A stretch of 10,687 nt of DNA from contig JAQGJO010000107.1 in NCBI GenBank assembly GCA_028290595.1, forward strand, positions 1 to 10,687. The letters run 5' to 3'. The notes beneath the pieces are model-generated. The model saw nothing but the letters and a program-made list of their open reading frames with translations. It was not told the origin of the DNA and did no database searches. The DNA is from Hyphomicrobiales bacterium (lineage in GTDB: Bacteria > Pseudomonadota > Alphaproteobacteria > Rhizobiales > Beijerinckiaceae). This document shows, one piece after another, positions 5,712-10,687 of the stretch. The position numbers were made by a program, and so were the translations under genes. Position 1 is the stretch's first letter, and each line of letters starts with the position of its first letter.

Positions 5712-6734
5712 TCACTCCCCTCTTGCCTTCTTCGCCAGGGCCACCACCTGCGGCGACACCGCCAGTGTCTCGTCAACAAGCTTCTCCAGCCCCTCGCCTG
5801 ACAACGGCGGGCCGAAGTCGATGTTGCGCTCGCGGGTGAAGGCCAAAAGCTCGGGATCCGCCATCGTCGCATCGAAAGCCTGGCGCAACGCCGCCACCCG
5901 GTCGGCGGCAATGCCCGGCGTCGCCATGATCGAGCGCCCCATCGCATTACCCATGGCGAACAGTTTTAGCGCCCGGCGCTCGTCGTCATTGCGTCCGAGT
6001 TCCATCATCAGCGGCACGTTCGGCAGGTCCGCCGCCCGCGCATCGGCATATTGGACGAGGATGCTGACCTTGCCCTCGCGCAGCCAGTCGGCATTGTCGA
6101 CCTTCATCGACGCCCACGCCTTGCTGCCGCCTTCGACCTCGCCGCGCAGCATGGCGAGATTGGTCTCGTTGTTGCTCGGATAGGACGAGATGATGTTGAA
6201 CTTCGTGCCGGCAAGCTGGTTCAGCGCCTTCAGATAGAACACCGTCGGTGAGGCCGCCCCCGACCCACCCATGATGGTTTCGCGCTTGCGCGCATCATCG
6301 AGCGTCTTCGTCGCCGATTCATGCCACGTATAGGTGACTTCGACGACGGGCGAGACACGCCCGATCCAGGTGAACTTGCGGGCGTCATATTGCACACCGT
6401 CGGTGCCGAGCGCCTGTTCGATGGCGATGGCCTGCGGCGCGACGCCGAGCACGGTGCCGTCGCGCGGCGCCGCGTTATAGACCCAGTTGGTCATTTTGAG
6501 ATTGCCGGCGCCCGGCATGTTCTTGACCACCACCGGCGGCTTGCCCGGCAGATGCGGCCCCATATAGCGGGCGACGAGCCGCGCATAGAGATCGTAGCCG
6601 CCGCCCGGCGCGGTGCCGACATAGAGTTCGACCGGATGCGTCTTATAAAAGGCCTCCGGCGTCTGCGCGCAGGCGGCGCCCGCTGTGAGCAAGACAGCAC
6701 AGCATCCGGCCAGCAGCCCTGACTGCTTCGGCAT
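5712..6734 (-). CDS. TTT (Bug/TctC family) substrate-binding protein
   Basis: A complete 340-residue periplasmic receptor of the tripartite tricarboxylate transporter family. Residues 1-23 are a signal peptide (hydrophobic LLAGCCAVLL, then ACA before QTP). The mature protein has VGTAPGGGYDLYARL (39-53), VVVKNMPGAGNL (68-79), APRDGT (89-94), GTKFNIISSYPS (177-188), LRGEVEGG (196-203) and ATPGIAADRVAALRQAF (271-287), all in family order. GGGAGGA (6741-6747, minus strand) gives 7-nt spacing to the chosen ATG at 6734; an adjacent ATG at 6737 would add one Met. The gene follows the SDR gene by 53 bp on the same strand, so the two probably form an operon in which the receptor captures the substrate or a precursor of the SDR pathway. 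It is clearly related to, but distinct from, the receptor at 1-819. No TctA or TctB membrane subunit is nearby, as is usual for orphan Bug receptors. Confidence 0.92.
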   Translation of the reverse strand: MPKQSGLLAGCCAVLLTAGAACAQTPEAFYKTHPVELYVGTAPGGGYDLYARLVARYMGPHLPGKPPVVVKNMPGAGNLKMTNWVYNAAPRDGTVLGVAPQAIAIEQALGTDGVQYDARKFTWIGRVSPVVEVTYTWHESATKTLDDARKRETIMGGSGAASPTVFYLKALNQLAGTKFNIISSYPSNNETNLAMLRGEVEGGSKAWASMKVDNADWLREGKVSILVQYADARAADLPNVPLMMELGRNDDERRALKLFAMGNAMGRSIMATPGIAADRVAALRQAFDATMADPELLAFTRERNIDFGPPLSGEGLEKLVDETLAVSPQVVALAKKARGE

Positions 6735-6740
6735 CATTCT

Positions 6741-6747
6741 TCCTCCC
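6741..6747 (-). promoter_or_regulatory. Strong ribosome-binding site of the second TTT receptor
   Basis: On the minus strand GGGAGGA (6741-6747) precedes two consecutive ATG codons at 6737 and 6734. Spacing from GGAGG is 4 nt to the first and 7 nt to the second, favouring 6734. This also settles that the long open frame reaching back through the SDR gene is not coding. Confidence 0.75.
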
Positions 6748-6787
6748 ATTTTGTTCAGAGCATTTCGCTCTCTTTTATAACCCAGCC

Positions 6788-7534
6788 TCAATCGGGCCCG
6801 CGAAAACTCAAAATACGGTCCTGCGGAAAGTCGTAGAGCTTTCCGGTCAACTGCCAATCCGCCGTGCACATGTCGGCGACCTTCGCGGCGAAATCCGCCG
6901 GCGTCTTCAAGCTCATCGGATCTTCGTCCGGCATGATCGAAGCGCGCATGTCGGTGCGCGTCGGCCCCGGATTGCACAGCATGACGCGGATCGGCGTGCC
7001 GGCAGTCTCCGCCGCATAGGTTCTTGCAATGGCGTCGAGCGTCGTCTTCGACAGCGCATAGGCGCCGCGGCCCGGCGCCAGTTCGCCTTTGCTGCCCGAG
7101 CCGGAGGTGATGAAAATCGCCCGGCCGGCTTCGGCCTCGCGCAGCAGCGGGTCCATGCGCCGGATCAGCCGCCAGTTGGCGGTGACATTGGTATCGATCA
7201 CGTCCTGCCAGTCCGCATCGTCGAGTTCGGCCAAGGTGGTGCGCGGTCCCATGATCGCGGCATTGCCGATCAGAATATCGAGCCTCTGCCAGGTTTCGAA
7301 GATGTAGCCGGCAAGCCGCTGAATATCGCGCGCATCGGTGACATTGCCGAAGAACGGCGTCATCGCCGCACCCATCTCCGCAATTTCGGCCTCCAGTGGC
7401 GCCAGGCTGTCCCGGTTGCGCGCGAAAGCGATGACATGAACACCACGGCCGGCGAGTTCCACCGCGATCGCTCTTCCGATGCCGCGCGATGCGCCAGTGA
7501 CAAGCGCAATATGGCCTTGCAAGCCCGAAGTCAT
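6788..7534 (-). CDS. SDR family NAD(P)-dependent oxidoreductase
   Basis: A 248-residue classical short-chain dehydrogenase/reductase, cytosolic, interconverting alcohols and ketones or reducing related groups. The Rossmann motif TGASRGIG is at residues 13-20. The NNAG-equivalent appears as GNAAIMG (90-96). The catalytic tetrad is present: N116, S144 or S146 in ITSGSGS, Y159 and K163 in the YALSK motif. R39 at the end of the second beta strand hints at NADP(H) preference. The CNPGPTRTDM segment after the active site is typical. ATG 7534 is chosen: a GGTGG stretch lies 7 nt upstream and the protein then begins just before the first Rossmann strand. An upstream in-frame extension to 7669 would run into the divergent promoter region. 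It is the first gene of a unit with the TTT receptor, 53 bp apart, and faces away from the MBL-fold gene. Substrate unknown; the SDR assignment is secure. Confidence 0.92.
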   Translation of the reverse strand: MTSGLQGHIALVTGASRGIGRAIAVELAGRGVHVIAFARNRDSLAPLEAEIAEMGAAMTPFFGNVTDARDIQRLAGYIFETWQRLDILIGNAAIMGPRTTLAELDDADWQDVIDTNVTANWRLIRRMDPLLREAEAGRAIFITSGSGSKGELAPGRGAYALSKTTLDAIARTYAAETAGTPIRVMLCNPGPTRTDMRASIMPDEDPMSLKTPADFAAKVADMCTADWQLTGKLYDFPQDRILSFRGPD

Positions 7535-7683
7535 TCCATTTCCACCCGATTTGATTTTCCCGCATGATAGGCCATCATCGCGCCGCGGCAACCCGCACGC
7601 AGGAAGAAATTCGCCAAGAAATTCGCAGTGTGGTGCTTGACGGATGGCCGCCGCCCTCCCAAGTCGCAAGGATGAATCGACGC
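7535..7683. promoter_or_regulatory. Divergent regulatory region between SDR operon and MBL-fold gene
   Basis: This 149-bp spacer separates outward-facing starts. It contains the tandem AAGAAATTCGC repeat (7604-7614 and 7616-7626). A long frame beginning at ATG 7564 overlaps it in phase with the MBL-fold gene, but that ATG has no ribosome-binding site and the added residues are unlike the family, so the stretch is treated as non-coding. No clear -35/-10 pair is seen. Confidence 0.45.
7604..7626. repeat. Perfect 11-bp tandem direct repeat AAGAAATTCGC
   Basis: AAGAAATTCGC occurs at 7604-7614 and again at 7616-7626 with one intervening C, a 12-bp period. Its sequence resembles the tandem element at 4521-4544 in the other divergent spacer. 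It is about 70-90 bp upstream of the SDR start and about 58-80 bp upstream of the chosen MBL-fold start, positions suited to a regulator site. Confidence 0.55.
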
Positions 7684-8748
7684 ATGAACAGGCGGCGTGT
7701 CCTCTCTCTCCTCGGCCTGCCGGTGATCGCAGGCATCGGCTACGCGGGCTATCGAAACGTGAAAAATCCCTATTACGACGGCCCGGTCAGCGAAAATTTC
7801 GACGGCTTGCGGTTTCACCTGCCGGGCATCAGCCGCGAAAAAACTTTTGGCGAAATGCTCAAGTGGCAGTTCGGCGGCGGCAAGCAGCAATGGCCGGTGC
7901 GCGGGCCCAGTTCGTTCAGCGACAAGCCGCCGGCGCGCGTCGACGGCGGCAGTCTGCGCATCAGCTATATCGGCCACGCCAGCGTGTTGTTGCAGACGCA
8001 CGGATTGAACATTCTCATCGATCCGGTCTGGTCGCAGCGCGCCAGCCCGTTCGGTTTTGTCGGCCCCAAGAGAGTCAACGATCCCGGCGTCGCCTTGCAG
8101 GACCTGCCGCCGCTCGATGCCGTGCTCGTCTCGCATAATCATTACGACCATCTCGATACCGCCACCCTGTCGGCGCTCGCCGGCAATCCGCGCACGCGCT
8201 TCCTGACGCCGCTCGGCAATGACACGATCATGCGTGACAGCGACGCGACGATCCGCGCGCAAAGTTACGACTGGGGCTCGCGCGTCGACATCGGCAACGG
8301 CGTCTTCGTGCATTTCGAGCCGGCCTATCACTGGTCGGCGCGCGGCATGTTCGACCGGCGCATGGCGCTGTGGTGCGCCTTCGTCATCGAGACCCCGTCC
8401 GGCAAGATTTATCACATCGCCGACACCGGCTTCGCCGACGGCGAGATTTTTCGCCAGATGCGCGACAAGCACGGCGGCTTCCGCCTGGCGATCCTGCCGA
8501 TCGGCGCCTACGAGCCGCGCTGGTTCATGAGCGAACAGCATATCGATCCCGACGAAGCGGTGGCGATTATGGAACTCTGCGGCGCCGAGCGCGCCATGGC
8601 GCATCATTGGGGTACGTTCCAGCTCACCAACGAAGCCATCGACGAGCCGCCGAAACGGCTTGCCCTGGCCCTCGAAAAAAGCGGCATCGCACCGGAGCGG
8701 TTTCAGGTCAAACGCCCTGGCGAAGTGCTCGAATTCGCGGTCGTTTAA
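7684..8748 (+). CDS. N-terminally anchored metallo-beta-lactamase-fold hydrolase (NAPE-PLD/UlaG-like group)
   Basis: This protein of about 354 residues has a complete MBL metal-binding set: H151, H153, D155 and H156 in HNHYDHLD, H216 in PAYHWSARG, D247 in HIADTGF and H307/H308 in MAHHWGTF. The IGHASVLLQT and ILIDPVWSQRASPFGF segments are typical of the beta-lactamase-B-2 branch that includes NAPE-hydrolysing phospholipase D-like proteins; substrates of bacterial members are largely unknown. The N-terminus MNRRRVLSLLGLPVIAGIGYAGY combines a twin-arginine-like RRRVLSLL with a hydrophobic segment and no clear cleavage site, suggesting export or membrane anchoring. AAGGA (7668-7672) favours ATG 7684; ATG 7672, four codons earlier in frame, is the main alternative, and neither spacing is ideal. 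It is divergent from the SDR operon and convergent with the next gene after only 14 bp. Fold is certain; start and substrate are not. Confidence 0.85.
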   Translation: MNRRRVLSLLGLPVIAGIGYAGYRNVKNPYYDGPVSENFDGLRFHLPGISREKTFGEMLKWQFGGGKQQWPVRGPSSFSDKPPARVDGGSLRISYIGHASVLLQTHGLNILIDPVWSQRASPFGFVGPKRVNDPGVALQDLPPLDAVLVSHNHYDHLDTATLSALAGNPRTRFLTPLGNDTIMRDSDATIRAQSYDWGSRVDIGNGVFVHFEPAYHWSARGMFDRRMALWCAFVIETPSGKIYHIADTGFADGEIFRQMRDKHGGFRLAILPIGAYEPRWFMSEQHIDPDEAVAIMELCGAERAMAHHWGTFQLTNEAIDEPPKRLALALEKSGIAPERFQVKRPGEVLEFAVV

Positions 8749-8762
8749 GCGGACTCTACCGG

Positions 8763-9437
8763 TTACTTCACGAAGACATAGACATCGACCTGCAGATCGG
8801 TGTCGTCGGAACCCTTCGCATCGTTGAGATATTCCTCGATGAACAGATCGCGCGAATCGAGATTCTTCTCGTCGAGCCAGGCGGTGATCGCCTCATAGGT
8901 CGATTCGATCTCTTCATACGATCCGCGATGTTCGAATTTGATCGCCTTGCCCGGCGGCGTCTGCGCGAGCTTGAAATCGCTGCCGACCTTGGCATCGGCC
9001 GGCGGAGCATCGAGCGGCAGCATCGCCTCGAACTGGAAACCGACGTCGTCGGTAGACAGGAACACCGCCAAGGGATGACCGATCGGTTTGAGGCCGGCGC
9101 GCGTCGCTTCTGCCCGCAATTTGGCGATCGCGTCCGTGATATTCTTGTAGCCGTCATCCCAGTCGGATTTGCCGGCATAGGACAAAGCCGGGCGGGCGGG
9201 GAGGTCGACGGCGACGACCGAGGATGTCGACGAATCGCCGACCGACGGCGTGTCGGCGCCAGGTGTTGCGGGGGCTGGCGCGGCTGAATCTGGCGCTGCG
9301 GGGGCCGGGACGGCGGGGGCAGAGGGCGCCGCCGGGGCGGTGGGCGTCTGCGCCGCGGCGAAGCCGGCCGGCACAGCCGCCATCATCGCTGCCAGCGCGA
9401 AACTTGCTATCGTTGTTCTGAATGCAATGAAGGACAT
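8763..9437 (-). CDS. Exported GyrI-like (effector-binding) domain protein
   Basis: A 224-residue protein with three parts. Residues 1-29 are a signal peptide (FALAAMMAAVPAGFAAA). Residues 30-65 are an Ala/Pro-rich flexible linker. From about 75 to 224 is a domain resembling the GyrI-like/bacterial transcription activator effector-binding fold, marked by KFEHRGSYEEIESTYEAI (167-184), LFIEEYLND (198-206) and the terminal strand VDVYVFVK. In cytoplasmic relatives this fold binds small molecules or DNA gyrase. Here the export signal implies a periplasmic small-molecule-binding role, which is inference. The ATG at 9437 has GGAG six bases upstream on the minus strand. The 3' end lies 14 bp from the convergent MBL-fold gene. 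Upstream is a 244-bp spacer before dapF, without a recognisable gene. The domain call rests on recognition of motif patterns and is moderately strong. Confidence 0.75.
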   Translation of the reverse strand: MSFIAFRTTIASFALAAMMAAVPAGFAAAQTPTAPAAPSAPAVPAPAAPDSAAPAPATPGADTPSVGDSSTSSVVAVDLPARPALSYAGKSDWDDGYKNITDAIAKLRAEATRAGLKPIGHPLAVFLSTDDVGFQFEAMLPLDAPPADAKVGSDFKLAQTPPGKAIKFEHRGSYEEIESTYEAITAWLDEKNLDSRDLFIEEYLNDAKGSDDTDLQVDVYVFVK

Positions 9438-9681
9438 GGCCGCTCCAGCGGAACGAGACGCGGAATGCGCGCGATTCTGTTAGTTCTACCGATCCTTGCG
9501 GCAAATCCAAGACAGTAAAGCTCAGACGGTGGAACACATTGCGCAGAAAGCTCCAGATCGCATAATCCGGACCAGGTGCTTTGGTTGCGTCGCCCGTTAA
9601 ATAGGCATGGCTCGGATTAGCCTGAGGACGACATTTCCGCTATAGAACCGCCTTCACCTAAGCCCCAGCTCGGCAGACGCT
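9438..9681. other. Divergent spacer between the GyrI-like gene and dapF
   Basis: The 244 bp hold the start-side regions of two genes pointing away from each other. A TATAGA word at 9641-9646, 36 bp before the dapF ATG, could be part of a -10 element, but no convincing -35 accompanies it. No hairpin, repeat or credible small gene was seen. Confidence 0.35.
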
Positions 9682-10545
9682 ATGAACCCGCTAGCAAACC
9701 GTCCCTTCCTGAAGATGAACGGCATCGGCAACGAGATCGTCGTCGTCGATCTGCGCGGCAGCGGGCTCGACGTCAGCCCGCAGGACGCCCGCGCCATCGC
9801 GCGGGGCGACGGCCTCGCCTACGATCAACTGATGGTCCTGCGCGGGCCCAAGCGCAGCGGCGCCGACGCGTTCATGACCATTTTCAACAATGACGGCTCG
9901 GAATCAGCGTCCTGCGGCAACGGCACGCGCTGCGTCGCCTGGGCCCTGCTGCGCGACAGCCAATACGACCACGTCCTGCTCGAAACCAGCGCCGGCCCGC
10001 TCGAGAGCTGGCGCAACAGCGAGCGCAATTTTACCGTCGACATGGGGCCGCCGCGCCTCGAATGGCGGGATATTCCGCTTGCCACCGCGGTTGCCGACAC
10101 GCGCGTGGTGACCTTGCCTGATGCGGCGCCAGACATCGCTGCGCTCGGCCCGTTCTCGGCCGCCAGCATGGGCAATCCGCACGCCGTCTTCTGGGTGAAG
10201 GACCCCGACACGATCGATATCGCCAGGCTCGGTCCCCCGATCGAACATCATCCGATGTTTCCGCAACGCGCCAATATTTCCTTCGCCCAGGTGGTGTCGC
10301 GCCAGCATATCCGGCTCCGCGTCTGGGAGCGTGGCGCCGGCGCCACCCAGGCGTGCGGCTCTGCTGCCTGCGCCGCCCTCGTCTGCGCCGTGCGCAAGGA
10401 CGCGACCGACCGCAAGGCCACCGTCTCCCTGCCCGGCGGCGATCTTCTGATCGAATGGCGGCCGCACGACAGCCACGTGCTGATGACCGGCGCCATCGAA
10501 CTCGAGTTCGAGGGAAAATTCGATCCGGCCTTGTTCGCGTCATGA
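9682..10545 (+). CDS. dapF: Diaminopimelate epimerase
   Basis: DapF (287 residues, cytosolic) converts LL- to meso-diaminopimelate, the step that supplies both lysine synthesis and peptidoglycan cross-linking. It is a cofactor-independent epimerase using two cysteines as acid and base. Both are present: C78 in SASCGNGTRC and C225 in QACGSAACAA, corresponding to Cys73 and Cys217 of the E. coli enzyme. Other family marks are the N-terminal FLKMNGIGNE, FNNDGSES before the first cysteine, and MGNPHAVFW. The ATG at 9682 gives the usual short lead before FLKMNG; it lacks a strong ribosome-binding site. The stop overlaps the next gene's start (ATGA at 10542-10545), so dapF and mtaB are translationally coupled, a pairing I know from Rhizobiales. 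This marks the boundary between the accessory left part of the window and a conserved chromosomal block. Confidence 0.97.
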   Translation: MNPLANRPFLKMNGIGNEIVVVDLRGSGLDVSPQDARAIARGDGLAYDQLMVLRGPKRSGADAFMTIFNNDGSESASCGNGTRCVAWALLRDSQYDHVLLETSAGPLESWRNSERNFTVDMGPPRLEWRDIPLATAVADTRVVTLPDAAPDIAALGPFSAASMGNPHAVFWVKDPDTIDIARLGPPIEHHPMFPQRANISFAQVVSRQHIRLRVWERGAGATQACGSAACAALVCAVRKDATDRKATVSLPGGDLLIEWRPHDSHVLMTGAIELEFEGKFDPALFAS

Positions 10546-10687
10546 GCACACCAGCAGCCTCGCTTGATGTGGTGACATTCGGCTGCCGGCTGAACACGAT
10601 CGAATCGGAAGCGATCCGCCGCGCCGCGACAGCGGCAGGCCATGATAATGTCGTGGTGTTCAATACCTGCGCGGTGACGAAGGAAGC
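10542..10687 (+). CDS. mtaB: tRNA (t6A37) methylthiotransferase MtaB, 3'-truncated by window edge
   Basis: Only the first 48 codons are visible. They read as the N-terminal MTTase domain of a radical-SAM methylthiotransferase: DVVTFGCRLNTIESEAI carries cluster cysteine C15, and VVFNTCAVTKEA carries C43, two of the three cysteines that bind the auxiliary iron-sulfur cluster. The FGCRLN form (instead of the TYGCQMN form of MiaB) and NTCAVTKEA favour MtaB, which converts t6A37 to ms2t6A37 in tRNAs reading ANN codons. The radical-SAM CxxxCxxC motif and TRAM domain lie beyond the window. The ATG overlaps the dapF stop by four bases. The MtaB assignment over related methylthiotransferases is supported by the motif type and the dapF linkage. 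Confidence 0.88.
   Translation, partial: MSTPAASLDVVTFGCRLNTIESEAIRRAATAAGHDNVVVFNTCAVTKE

Noticed and set aside
6738..7565. Upstream extension of the second TTT receptor frame through the SDR gene, suggesting a fusion protein
   Set aside because: The extension overlaps the SDR gene out of frame and is Arg/His-rich. The receptor has its own signal peptide and a strong GGGAGGA ribosome site just before its ATG.
7841..7851. AAACTTTTGGC inside the MBL-fold gene, identical to 4510-4520 in the tandem A-rich element
   Set aside because: It encodes in-frame residues of a conserved-looking segment and is a single copy, so chance or coding constraint explains it well enough.
7531..8607. 358-codon minus-strand frame antisense to the MBL-fold gene
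   Set aside because: The plus-strand protein has a complete metal-ligand set; the antisense product shows no recognisable features.

Overview
The window looks like a GC-rich alphaproteobacterial chromosome segment, most likely Hyphomicrobiales (Rhizobiales; Bradyrhizobium/Xanthobacteraceae-like). The reasons are the dapF-mtaB gene pair, the strong GC bias at third codon positions (which creates many long shadow ORFs), the abundance of tripartite tricarboxylate transporter (TTT/Bug) receptors, and several short palindromic intergenic repeats of the style common in that order. No mobile element, CRISPR array, tRNA or rRNA is visible. The taxonomic placement is an inference from these traits.

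Layout. 1-819: the 3' part of a TTT substrate-binding protein gene, cut by the window edge. 978-2528: a prFMN-dependent UbiD-family decarboxylase, on the same strand. 2679-2957 (minus): a small exported protein of unknown function. 3291-4337 (minus): a luciferase-like (LLM) flavin-dependent oxidoreductase, divergent from 4556-5548 (plus), a leaderless type 2 periplasmic-binding-fold protein of the 4,5-dihydroxyphthalate decarboxylase-like group. 5712-7534 (minus): a two-gene unit, an SDR oxidoreductase followed by a second TTT receptor, divergent from 7684-8748 (plus), an N-terminally anchored metallo-beta-lactamase-fold hydrolase. 8763-9437 (minus): an exported GyrI-like domain protein. 9682-10687 (plus): dapF overlapping the start of mtaB, a conserved housekeeping block.

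How the genes may work together. The left 7.5 kb has the composition of an uncharacterised catabolic locus for an aromatic or other organic carboxylic acid: two periplasmic capture proteins, two decarboxylase-type proteins of unrelated folds, one flavin monooxygenase-type enzyme and one SDR dehydrogenase. No ring-cleavage enzyme, transcriptional regulator, TTT membrane subunits or prFMN synthase (UbiX) is present here, so the pathway must be completed elsewhere and the substrate cannot be named.

The spacers carry the most interesting non-coding structure. A tandem 12-bp-period A-rich element is shared by the two divergent intergenic regions (4507-4544 and 7604-7626). A 19-bp repeat sits on both sides of the ubiD-family gene. 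A long imperfect inverted repeat (5555-5695) fills the spacer between two convergent genes, and a perfect 17-bp dyad (3061-3077) lies upstream of the small exported protein.
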